Assembly (NCBI GenBank): GCA_003233075.1
Contig: QIKQ01000183.1
Coordinates: 1-5,067, forward strand
Origin: Gammaproteobacteria bacterium
GTDB taxonomy: Bacteria > Pseudomonadota > Gammaproteobacteria > SZUA-21
DNA length: 5,067 bases
Direction of reading: 5' to 3'
A program made the translations under genes and the position numbers. Position 1 is the first letter of the stretch. The number at the start of each line of letters is the position of its first letter. The notes below the pieces were generated by a model. That model did no database searches and had not been told where the DNA came from. It saw only the letters and a list, made by a program, of their open reading frames with translations. Positions 1 through 5,067 of the stretch are shown piece by piece.

Positions 1-3
1 GCT

Positions 4-48
4 GAAGCAATCTCCTAACGTAAATCATTGAATTAAGGAGATTGCTTC
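4..48. repeat. Perfect 13-bp inverted repeat (hairpin 1)
   Basis: gaagcaatctcct at 4-16 is exactly complementary to aggagattgcttc at 36-48, leaving a 19-base AT-rich loop. In RNA the stem could grow by G-U and C-G pairs at 1-3 with 49-51, but those bases also belong to the next hairpin. There is no T-tract after it, so it is not a standard intrinsic terminator on the + strand. It lies at the window edge, so its relation to any gene to the left cannot be judged. Confidence 0.85.
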
Positions 49-69
49 GGTGTGATCGGTGATCACACC
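49..69. repeat. Perfect 9-bp inverted repeat abutting hairpin 1 (hairpin 2)
   Basis: ggtgtgatc at 49-57 pairs perfectly with gatcacacc at 61-69 around a three-base loop. It starts at the very next base after hairpin 1, giving two tandem hairpins. The core contains TGTGA and TCACA half-sites as in CRP sites, but they are 7 bases apart rather than the usual 6. I therefore call it only an inverted repeat. No T-run follows. Confidence 0.8.
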
Positions 70-149
70 TCGCAACGACCAATTTCTTTGAGATTTTTCT
101 CGTCGTATATTAAATAATTTTACTCATTCGTCTGTTTTTTAACGCGTGT

Positions 150-256
150 ATGCTTCGTGCTAGCTTCATGTCCCAATCTGCCAATCAATCAATTTAGTCG
201 CTCTGCATAGAGTTAAGTGAAACATTATCATAAACTGTGGGACAGCAGTGAAGCAT
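150..256. repeat. Interrupted long-range inverted repeat
   Basis: Three blocks on the left pair in order with three blocks on the right: atgcttc (150-156) with gaagcat (250-256), tgct (158-161) with agca (244-247), and gtccca (170-175) with tgggac (238-243). Small bulges separate them; the largest is the 8 bases at 162-169. Within the loop, ctct/agag around 201-212 can form a small inner hairpin. The ordered series of blocks suggests a real stem in RNA or single-stranded DNA, but each block is short and the pairing is only moderately persuasive. Confidence 0.45.
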
Positions 257-296
257 GCCCGGTCTCTACGATAATTCAATTTAAATACCCTACTAA

Positions 297-334
297 TAGT
301 CCGCATCAGGTGAACGAAGTGAACGCACGGACTA
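297..334. repeat. 7-bp stem-loop with internal direct repeat
   Basis: tagtccg at 297-303 is complementary to cggacta at 328-334. The loop contains gtgaacg twice, at 310-316 and 319-325. Just outside, cggtct at 260-265 could pair with agaccg at 334-339, which would coaxially extend the stem across a 31-base bulge. Function unknown. Confidence 0.45.
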
Positions 335-347
335 GACCGAAAAGGGA

Positions 348-364
348 TTGGCCTTTAGGGCCAA
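348..364. repeat. 6-bp hairpin
   Basis: ttggcc (348-353) and ggccaa (359-364) form a perfect stem with a five-base loop. It sits between the 297-334 stem-loop and the large palindrome. It is not followed by a T-tract, so it is not a terminator. Confidence 0.4.
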
Positions 365-396
365 CAGTACCGATAGTCCTCCCGTGAGTGAAAAAA

Positions 397-612
397 TCTA
401 ACTTTTCTTGATACGTGAATTCCATTTGAAAGCTTAGGAATCGATCTGTTCATTTAGTGAATGCGCATGGCTGTAGCCAAACAAGACGTTTCGCATTTGC
501 CCCACGCACACGACGTGCGTTGGGCAAACCAGCCAGAGCAACACTTAATGAGCAGAAGCAAAGGTTTCTAGCGAACAAATGGAATTCTCGTTTCAACTTG
601 CAATAGTTTAGA
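397..612. repeat. Imperfect palindrome of about 216 bases (possible noncoding RNA or palindromic element)
   Basis: The two halves are complementary in a nested series from outside to inside. tctaa near 397 faces ttaga near 608. Bases 408-428 match the complement of 576-596 at 19 of 21 positions, including a perfect 12-base block (gaattccatttg, 417-428, with 576-587). Bases 445-459 match the complement of 542-556 at 13 of 15. tggctg (468-473) pairs with cagcca (530-535). The tip is a strong hairpin at 496-528: 7 pairs, one mismatch, 6 pairs, 5-base loop. A left-side insertion at about 474-495 has no partner. I infer either a rod-shaped RNA or a non-autonomous palindromic (MITE-like) element. 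No recognisable RNA family motif and no target-site duplication were found. Confidence 0.7.
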
Positions 613-765
613 ATCAAAAGTGAATTAAGCTATAAAATCACAGTAATAACCCGTTATTTTCAATTGTTTTCAAGACAAATTTCGATTTTTGAAAGAATTA
701 TTTAAACCATAGCGACACAGCGCCGTTAAAGAGTGGATAGAAATGTAACTAGAGCCCGCAAAAAA

Positions 766-813
766 AACATTGAATTGCAGTGTTTAATGTTACCTAGCTT
801 TGTTTAGTCTAGG
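766..813 (+). other. Two adjacent stem-loops in the pilB leader region
   Basis: aacattgaa (766-774) pairs with tttaatgtt (783-791), nine pairs counting one G-U, with an 8-base loop. Two bases later cctag (793-797) pairs with ctagg (809-813). They lie about 105-150 bases before pilB and just before the candidate promoter. They could be operator or RNA structure, or chance in AT-rich DNA. Confidence 0.35.
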
Positions 814-816
814 AAA

Positions 817-846
817 TTGCCAGGCCTAATCGCTTTTCATTATTAA
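817..846 (+). promoter_or_regulatory. Candidate sigma-70 promoter for pilB
   Basis: TTGCCA at 817-822 matches 5 of 6 of the -35 consensus. TATTAA at 841-846 matches 4 of 6 of the -10 consensus, with an 18-base spacer. Transcription would begin near 853, giving a leader of about 65 bases before pilB. The DNA is AT-rich, so a chance match is possible. No sigma-54 type -24/-12 element was seen. Confidence 0.3.
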
Positions 847-894
847 ATTGCACTGTCTATCAAAATTCAGATGCAAGGCTAGACATTTAAAACC

Positions 895-921
895 AAAGGA
901 CATGTAAAAAAAACATATATG
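895..921 (+). promoter_or_regulatory. pilB translation start region with a distant Shine-Dalgarno
   Basis: AAAGGA at 895-900 is the only good ribosome binding sequence, but it ends 18 bases before the ATG at 919, much farther than the usual 5-9. A different ATG at 902-904 sits one base after it and is followed directly by TAA. Upstream in-frame codons offer no ATG, GTG or TTG in this stretch. ATGT (902-905) and ACAT (913-916) could form a weak 4-bp hairpin with a poly-A loop that would shorten the effective spacing. The protein start itself fits PilB homologues, so the ATG at 919 is probably right. Confidence 0.45.
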
Positions 922-2634
922 GTATCTCCAAACCCCAAAATTCACTTAACTGGCTTGGCAAGACGTTTAGTACAGGATGGCTTGCTAAAAGAAGACGTTG
1001 CCGAAAATTCTTATGCTGAGGCCAAGAAGAAAAAAAAACCTTTCGTCACTTATTTAGTCGAGCAAGAAATTCTGAGTGGCCACGAAATCGCATGGGCTGC
1101 TTCGCAGGAATTTGGTGTGCCCCTATTCGATCTTGATGCAATGGATATGGAAATGGCACCAAGCAAACTAGTAGAAGAAAAACTAATTCGAAAACACCAT
1201 GCCTTGCCACTGTTTAAACGCGGAAATCGTTTGTTTGTCGCAGTATCTGATCCTACTAATCTAGCTGCACTTGATGAATTCAAATTTCATACTGGCATTA
1301 CTACAGATGCAATATTGGTTGAGGAACAAAAATTATCTCAAACCATTGAAAGTTTTCTCTCCGCTCAAGATACTTCAATGGATGACTTGCTAGATGACGA
1401 TCTAGATAATTTATCAATTGAAGCAGAAACTGATGATACCCCTGATGACACTGGGGATTCAGACGCTGATGACACTCCGGTAGTTCGATTCGTTAACAAA
1501 GTTTTACTCGATGCAATTAATAAAGGCGCATCCGATATTCATTTTGAACCTTATGAAAAAATTTTTCGTGTTCGCTTACGCCAAGATGGTATATTGCGTG
1601 AGGTCGCCGAACCACCCGTCACACTTGCCAGTAGGTTAGTCGCACGTTTGAAAGTAATGTCTCGCTTAGATATTGCAGAACGACGATTGCCGCAAGATGG
1701 ACGCATGAAACTAACACTTTCTAAAAATCGTTCGATTGATTTTCGGGTTAGCACCATGCCAACCTTGTTTGGCGAGAAAGTTGTTATGCGGATTTTAGAT
1801 CCAGCAAGTGCGAAATTGGGCATAGACGCACTCGGCTACGAACCTATTCAAAAGAAACTTTATTTAGATGCGATTCACAAACCCTATGGCATGGTGTTAG
1901 TAACTGGGCCAACCGGCAGTGGTAAAACCGTCTCTCTTTATACCGGATTGAATATACTCAATACTGAGGACCGCAATATTTCAACCGCAGAAGATCCCGT
2001 TGAAATAAACTTAGCCGGGATTAACCAAGTCAATATGAATTCAAAAACAGGAATGACTTTCTCGTTAGCGTTACGAGCATTTCTGCGTCAAGACCCGGAC
2101 ATCATCATGGTAGGTGAGATTCGTGACCTCGAAACGGCTGAAATAGCTATTAAGGCTGCACAAACTGGTCACCTAGTCTTATCAACACTTCACACCAATG
2201 ATGCACCTCAGACACTAACACGTTTAGCGAATATGGGAGTCCCTTCTTACAATATTGCATCCTCAGTGTCGTTAATTATTGCCCAACGACTCGCACGTCG
2301 CTTATGCAGTCACTGTAAAACACATGCTACCGATCTTCCACCTGAGTCCCTAGTAGAGGAAGGTTTTAAAGTGGATGAAGTTAAGACTCTAAAAATCTAC
2401 AAACCAGTAGGCTGCGATAAATGCGCGAAAGGCTACAAGGGTCGAGTTGGAATTTATCAAGTGATGCCAATTTCCGAAGAAATGGGACGAATCATAATGG
2501 CGGGTGGCAACGCAATGCAATTAGCTGATCAAGCAAATAAAGAAGGCATAGCTGATTTACGTGCTTCTGGTCTAAATAAAATACGTGATGGTGTTACCAG
2601 CATAGAAGAAATTAACCGAGTTACTAAGGAATAA
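919..2634 (+). CDS. pilB: Type IV pilus assembly (extension) ATPase PilB
   Basis: PilB is the cytoplasmic hexameric ATPase of the GspE/PulE family that powers pilus extension by acting on the PilC platform. The 571 residues match the usual family length. The N-terminal part (about 8-150) is the GspE/MshE-type N domain. An acidic linker (about 151-187) follows, built partly of TDDT-like four-residue repeats, and then the ATPase core. Visible motifs are Walker A GPTGSGKT (330-337, K336), the Asp box around AEDPVE (357-362), Walker B ending in D-I-I-M-V-G-E with catalytic E400, and the His box G-H-L-V-L-S-T-L-H (417-425). The zinc-binding tetracysteine typical of PilB/GspE, and absent from PilT, is C463/C466 and C499/C502. 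The ATG at 919 gives an N-terminus resembling other gammaproteobacterial PilB proteins (S/T-G-L-x-R-x-L-V-Q). Its last codons contain the pilC ribosome binding site. An A9 run at 1030-1038 encodes lysines. Confidence 0.97.
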   Translation: MVSPNPKIHLTGLARRLVQDGLLKEDVAENSYAEAKKKKKPFVTYLVEQEILSGHEIAWAASQEFGVPLFDLDAMDMEMAPSKLVEEKLIRKHHALPLFKRGNRLFVAVSDPTNLAALDEFKFHTGITTDAILVEEQKLSQTIESFLSAQDTSMDDLLDDDLDNLSIEAETDDTPDDTGDSDADDTPVVRFVNKVLLDAINKGASDIHFEPYEKIFRVRLRQDGILREVAEPPVTLASRLVARLKVMSRLDIAERRLPQDGRMKLTLSKNRSIDFRVSTMPTLFGEKVVMRILDPASAKLGIDALGYEPIQKKLYLDAIHKPYGMVLVTGPTGSGKTVSLYTGLNILNTEDRNISTAEDPVEINLAGINQVNMNSKTGMTFSLALRAFLRQDPDIIMVGEIRDLETAEIAIKAAQTGHLVLSTLHTNDAPQTLTRLANMGVPSYNIASSVSLIIAQRLARRLCSHCKTHATDLPPESLVEEGFKVDEVKTLKIYKPVGCDKCAKGYKGRVGIYQVMPISEEMGRIIMAGGNAMQLADQANKEGIADLRASGLNKIRDGVTSIEEINRVTKE

Positions 2635-2640
2635 GCAATG
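2626..2640 (+). promoter_or_regulatory. Ribosome binding site of pilC inside the end of pilB
   Basis: AAGGA at 2626-2630 lies in the last two pilB codons, 7 bases before the pilC ATG at 2638. The pilB stop (2632-2634) is only three bases from that ATG. This layout suggests translational coupling of the two genes and supports the chosen pilC start. Confidence 0.75.
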
Positions 2641-3858
2641 ACGAAGAAAGCATTAAAAGAACTAACATTTGTCTGGCGGGGAGCCGACCGAAAAGGTGCC
2701 CGTGTAAAAGGTGAAGCCACAGCAGCTAGCATTGCCTTAGTCAAAGCTGATTTGCGCCGGCAAGGCATTAAGCCAATTAAAGTCTCGCGAAAATCAACAC
2801 TTTTTGCTGGTGGTGGTGGTAAAAAAATTACACCAAAAGACATTGCAATATTTAGTCGGCAACTAGCAACAATGATTTCGTCGGGCGTTCCGCTAGTGCA
2901 ATCATTTGAAATTATTGGCGGTGGCAATGAAAACCCTAGAATGGCCAAACTAATATTAGCGGTTAAAAATGATGTTGAAGCTGGTAACCCTTTGGCAGAA
3001 TCTTTGGCAAAACACCCCTTGGAATTTGATGCACTTTTTTGCAATCTTGTACACGCGGGCGAACATGCCGGTATATTAGAAACATTACTACATAAAATAG
3101 CAACGTACAAAGAAAGAACAGAATCAATGAAAGCGAAAATTAAAAAGGCATTGTTCTACCCTACTGCTATCTGCGGCGTGGCGTTATTAGTTACGTCTAT
3201 ATTGCTTGTTTATGTAGTCCCACAATTTGATGATCTATTTAAAAACTTCGGCGGTGCATTGCCCGGGTTTACGCAAATGATAGTTGATTTATCCGAATTT
3301 ATGCAAAACTATTGGTGGCTCGTCTTTGGTAGTATCGTAGGTGTTATCACAGCGTTTTCTCAAGCCAAAAGAAGATCCCCGAGATTTGCGCGTACACTCG
3401 ATCGAGTTATGCTGCAAATTCCAATAGTGGGCTCTATCGTCAATAAATCAGCCATTGCCCGTTTTGCTCGTACCCTCGCCACCATGTTTGCCGCTGGTGT
3501 CCCCTTGGTCGAAGCAATGAATTCAGTATCGGGCGCCTGTGGTAACATTGTTTATCATGACGCAGTCATTCGTATACGCGATGAAGTCGCGACAGGCAAG
3601 CAACTACAAGTTGCAATGCGAGATACCGCTCTTTTCCCACCACTCGTTGTGCAAATGGTTGCAATTGGTGAAGAAGCCGGTAATCTTGATGGAATGCTAA
3701 GCAAAGTTGCTGATTTTTACGAAGAAGAAGTGGATAACGATGTAGATGCCATGAGTAGCTTGCTTGAACCACTCATTATGGTGATTTTAGGTGTCTTAGT
3801 TGGTGGATTAGTTATCGCTATGTATATGCCAATTTTTAAAATGGGCACCGTTATGTAA
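2638..3858 (+). CDS. pilC: Type IV pilus inner-membrane platform protein PilC
   Basis: PilC is the polytopic inner-membrane protein on which pilins are assembled. It contacts the PilB and, by family knowledge, PilT ATPases on the cytoplasmic side. The 406 residues equal the usual length. Two homologous T2SSF (GspF-type) domains are plain in the sequence. The first (about 68-195) opens with F-S-R-Q-L-A-T-M and contains GEHAGILETL. The second (about 273-398) opens with F-A-R-T-L-A-T-M and contains GEEAGNLDGM. Hydrophobic segments lie near 174-195, 226-242 and 377-398, which fits three membrane spans, and the C-terminus (MPIFKMG) is characteristic. A short glycine linker (58-61, from a GGT repeat) separates the N-terminal cytoplasmic region (about 1-55) from the first domain. 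It follows pilB by three bases and must share its transcript. Nothing looks damaged. Confidence 0.97.
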   Translation: MTKKALKELTFVWRGADRKGARVKGEATAASIALVKADLRRQGIKPIKVSRKSTLFAGGGGKKITPKDIAIFSRQLATMISSGVPLVQSFEIIGGGNENPRMAKLILAVKNDVEAGNPLAESLAKHPLEFDALFCNLVHAGEHAGILETLLHKIATYKERTESMKAKIKKALFYPTAICGVALLVTSILLVYVVPQFDDLFKNFGGALPGFTQMIVDLSEFMQNYWWLVFGSIVGVITAFSQAKRRSPRFARTLDRVMLQIPIVGSIVNKSAIARFARTLATMFAAGVPLVEAMNSVSGACGNIVYHDAVIRIRDEVATGKQLQVAMRDTALFPPLVVQMVAIGEEAGNLDGMLSKVADFYEEEVDNDVDAMSSLLEPLIMVILGVLVGGLVIAMYMPIFKMGTVM

Positions 3859-3888
3859 ATAGCGTTAAGGACTAATTCAAGTTTACTT

Positions 3889-3902
3889 TTGATATTAATC
3901 AA
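3889..3902. promoter_or_regulatory. Perfect FNR/ANR-type binding box
   Basis: TTGAT-ATTA-ATCAA matches the established FNR/ANR consensus TTGAT-N4-ATCAA at all ten specified positions. It is centred near 3895.5, 30 bases after the pilC stop and about 158 bases before the pilD start. A class II arrangement (centre at -41.5) would place a transcription start near 3937. The -10 match there (CATAGC, about 3928-3933) is weak. No divergent gene competes for the site, so pilD is the natural candidate target. Binding is inferred, not shown. Confidence 0.5.
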
Positions 3903-3978
3903 GGCGATTTACGCACTAAAAACACTGCATAGCAATCTAAGCCTAATCCAAAAAGAGTTAAAGCATATTTTTGTTACC

Positions 3979-4007
3979 CTGCAACAAACTAATTAGAGTA
4001 CTATGAT
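3979..4007 (+). promoter_or_regulatory. Candidate sigma-70 promoter for pilD
   Basis: TATGAT at 4002-4007 matches 5 of 6 of the -10 consensus. With a 17-base spacer the -35 would be CTGCAA at 3979-3984, only 3 of 6. A weak -35 could indicate an activated promoter, but the FNR-like box is about 118 bases upstream of the implied start, which is an unusual distance for direct activation. Confidence 0.3.
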
Positions 4008-4043
4008 CTGAAATAGTCTATCCTTAATTTAGCAAAATATACC

Positions 4044-4056
4044 AGAAGGACTTATG
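4044..4056 (+). promoter_or_regulatory. Ribosome binding site of pilD
   Basis: AGAAGGA at 4044-4050 is a strong Shine-Dalgarno, ending three bases before the ATG at 4054. The spacing is slightly short. It still supports this start, which gives the expected short N-terminus ahead of the first membrane segment. Confidence 0.7.
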
Positions 4057-4959
4057 GACGAATTCCTAATTCAAAACCCGATTGCTTTTGTTGTCGTTGC
4101 CGGAATCCTTGGCGGCTTAGTTGGCAGTTTTTTAAACGTCGTAATTTACAGATTACCTGTTATGATTAAAGGTGATTGGCAGAATCAATGTTATGAATTT
4201 TTAAATGAATACGAATCAAGAAATGACGATAATAGACTAATTAATCCAAACAGTGATCAGAGTAAATTTAATTTAGTAGTACCACGCTCTCGTTGCCAAA
4301 AATGTAAAAAGCAGCTAACTGCCTTGGACAACATTCCAATTTTTAGTTATCTTTTTTTAAAGGGAAAATGTCGATATTGTTCGACAACAATTTCAGCCCG
4401 CTACCCACTCATTGAAATATTAAGCGCATTGTTGACTGCGTTCGCCGCTTATCACTTTCAGTATGGCTTACACTTTTTGATGATAGCCTTGCTTAGTTGG
4501 GGCTTAATCGCCTTATCAATGATAGATTATGATCACAAAATTTTACCCGACTCGATTGTACTTTCACTAATATGGATAGGACTACTCTATAGCCCCTACA
4601 ATCCAATCAAAGAAGTGACCCCCATCACGAGCTTGATAGGCGCCGCGGCGGGATACCTTATACTTTGGATTGTCGCTAATAGTTTCAAGCTTATAACCGG
4701 CAAAGATGGTATGGGTAATGGTGATTTTAAATTACTTGCCGTTTTTGGCGCATGGCTAGGCTGGATGATTTTGCCTTTAATAATAGTCCTCTCGAGCTTT
4801 GTTGGCGCTTTGATTGGAATTGGTTTAATAATTTTTAAGGGCAGAGATCGCAATAACCCTATCCCGTTTGGCCCTTATCTCGCTATTGCTGGATTAATTT
4901 CGGTCTATTGGGGAGCCGATATGATTAATGGCTACCTAAATTATTCAGGTATTGTATAA
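4054..4959 (+). CDS. pilD: Prepilin leader peptidase / N-methyltransferase PilD
   Basis: PilD is a bifunctional integral membrane aspartyl protease (GxGD family, peptidase A24). It removes the leader of type IV prepilins and pseudopilins and methylates the new N-terminal residue. The 301 residues are close to the family length of about 290. In order: a first membrane segment leading into GSFLNVVIYRLP (24-35); a cytoplasmic loop with the zinc-type tetracysteine C81/C84 and C106/C109; the first catalytic aspartate region I-D-Y-D-H-K-I-L-P-D (157-166); and the GxGD motif G-N-G-D with D224. Several hydrophobic spans, about seven or eight in all, fill the rest. All motifs for both activities are intact. 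PilD usually serves type II secretion pseudopilins as well, so its own promoter in the preceding gap would make sense. The next gene in many gammaproteobacteria is coaE, but it is not visible here. Confidence 0.97.
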   Translation: MDEFLIQNPIAFVVVAGILGGLVGSFLNVVIYRLPVMIKGDWQNQCYEFLNEYESRNDDNRLINPNSDQSKFNLVVPRSRCQKCKKQLTALDNIPIFSYLFLKGKCRYCSTTISARYPLIEILSALLTAFAAYHFQYGLHFLMIALLSWGLIALSMIDYDHKILPDSIVLSLIWIGLLYSPYNPIKEVTPITSLIGAAAGYLILWIVANSFKLITGKDGMGNGDFKLLAVFGAWLGWMILPLIIVLSSFVGALIGIGLIIFKGRDRNNPIPFGPYLAIAGLISVYWGADMINGYLNYSGIV

Positions 4960-4964
4960 GGTGG

Positions 4965-4996
4965 GTGAGTAAAGCAGCCTAGCCCGCTTTTCTCAC
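4965..4996 (+). terminator. Stem-loop just after pilD, possible terminator
   Basis: gtgagtaaagc (4965-4975) pairs with gcttttctcac (4986-4996): ten pairs and one T-T mismatch around a 10-base loop. It begins five bases after the pilD stop, the expected place for a 3' end structure. No T-tract follows the stem, so it is not a classical intrinsic terminator. It may be an mRNA-stabilising hairpin or an intergenic palindrome. Confidence 0.35.
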
Positions 4997-4997
4997 A

Positions 4998-5058
4998 GCA
5001 CTTCGTAGCGAGACGGTTCAAGGGTATGCTATGACTCGTTTTCGCAACCGACAAGTGC
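4998..5058. repeat. Nested inverted repeats downstream of pilD
   Basis: gcactt (4998-5003) pairs with aagtgc (5053-5058), and inside it cggtt (5014-5018) pairs with aaccg (5046-5050). Together they could close a 61-base structure. They overlap the candidate partial gene starting at 5031, so they could shape its ribosome binding site. The blocks are short, so chance is possible. Confidence 0.35.
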
Positions 5059-5067
5059 GCAGGCATA
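5031..5067 (+). CDS. Possible 5' end of an unidentified gene, cut by the window edge
   Basis: An ATG at 5031 is preceded by AAGGG (5020-5024) with an ideal 6-base spacing, and the frame stays open for the remaining 12 codons (MTRFRNRQVRRH). The peptide is strongly basic. It does not resemble the start of CoaE, which often follows pilD. Some REP-associated (Y1/RAYT) transposases begin with short basic stretches of this type and lie beside palindromes, as here, but 12 residues cannot decide this. The frame may equally be accidental. Confidence 0.25.
   Translation, partial: MTRFRNRQVRRH

Larger units (their letters stand above)
1..918. other. Long non-coding region rich in inverted repeats, upstream of pilB
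   Basis: No open reading frame on either strand here looks like a real gene, and I see no tRNA or rRNA signature. No prepilin-type leader (the G-F-T-L-x-E motif of pilins) is visible, so the major pilin gene is not here. Bases 1-616 are dominated by inverted repeats, described in separate entries. Bases 613-918 are AT-rich with few long structures. They include a small 6+6 palindrome with a 2-base spacer at 645-658 (aataac/gttatt), two stem-loops at 766-813, and the pilB leader. What produced the structured part is not known from sequence alone: a noncoding RNA, a decayed palindromic element, or several of them. Confidence 0.75.
3859..4053. other. Intergenic gap between pilC and pilD
   Basis: The 195-base AT-rich spacer is longer than the very short gaps common within pilBCD clusters. 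No small gene is visible. It holds an FNR-like box (3889-3902), a -10-like hexamer (4002-4007), the palindrome CTAATTAG (3989-3996) and the pilD ribosome binding site. ttaagga at 3865-3871 is complementary to tccttaa at 4021-4027, so the two ends of the gap could pair. There is no clear terminator after pilC, so read-through into pilD is likely in addition to any local promoter. Confidence 0.6.

Noticed and set aside
49..69. CRP-like site (TGTGA and TCACA half-sites).
   Set aside because: The half-sites are separated by 7 rather than 6 bases and lie about 850 bases from pilB. A plain hairpin explains the symmetry.
499..525. GTTGGGC at 519-525 looks like an integron attC core site (GTTRRRY), facing gccccac at 499-505.
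   Set aside because: The two halves form a 27-base hairpin, far shorter than real attC sites, there is no separate L-box pair, and no integrase or cassette structure is visible.
461..571. A 36-codon frame (ATG at 461, TAG at 569-571) inside the large palindrome.
   Set aside because: There is no ribosome binding site, an in-frame stop lies directly before the ATG, and the bases are already explained by the palindrome's pairing. I treat it as accidental.
397..612. 6S RNA, because of the rod shape and length near 200.
   Set aside because: I could not recognise conserved 6S sequence or a clear central bubble flanked by conserved stems. The evidence supports only an unnamed palindrome.
2529..3110. 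A 193-codon open frame on the - strand overlapping pilC.
   Set aside because: It lies opposite the unmistakable pilB end and pilC coding sequence and its translation has no recognisable domain, so it is a shadow frame.
4998..5058. A tRNA, because ggttcaa at 5015-5021 resembles a T-loop.
   Set aside because: No acceptor, D or anticodon arms can be placed around it and no matching T-stem exists.

Overview
The window carries one recognisable system, the core assembly cluster of a type IV pilus. In order on the + strand it holds pilB (assembly ATPase), pilC (inner-membrane platform) and pilD (prepilin peptidase/methylase). All three are full length with intact catalytic or metal-binding motifs. 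The gene order, the PilB and PilD sequence style and the modest G+C (roughly 40 percent by eye) point to a gammaproteobacterium. I cannot place it below class.

Layout. Bases 1-918 hold no protein gene that I can support. The first two thirds of this stretch are crowded with inverted repeats: two abutting perfect hairpins (4-69), an interrupted long-range stem (150-256), two short hairpins (297-364) and a nearly end-to-end imperfect palindrome of about 216 bases (397-612). Bases 613-918 are AT-rich and lead into pilB, with two small stem-loops and one candidate promoter. pilB (919-2634) and pilC (2638-3858) are three bases apart and surely co-transcribed. A 195-base gap (3859-4053) separates pilC from pilD. 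It contains a textbook FNR/ANR-type box (TTGAT-N4-ATCAA) and a good -10-like hexamer, so pilD may have its own, possibly oxygen-responsive, promoter. pilD covers 4054-4959. It is followed at once by a stem-loop, by a second set of inverted repeats, and by an ATG with a good ribosome binding site that stays open for 12 codons to the window edge.

How the genes work together. PilD, in the inner membrane, cuts the leader from prepilins and N-methylates the new first residue. PilC is the membrane platform on which pilins are assembled. PilB in the cytoplasm hydrolyses ATP to drive pilin addition. The major pilin gene, often found beside pilB in gammaproteobacteria, is not in this window, and neither are the retraction ATPases (PilT/PilU) or the secretin operon.

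Novelty. I see no convincing undescribed protein system. The points most worth a second look are the structured 5' region (possible noncoding RNA or non-autonomous palindromic element), the FNR-like box before pilD, and the oddly distant Shine-Dalgarno of pilB.
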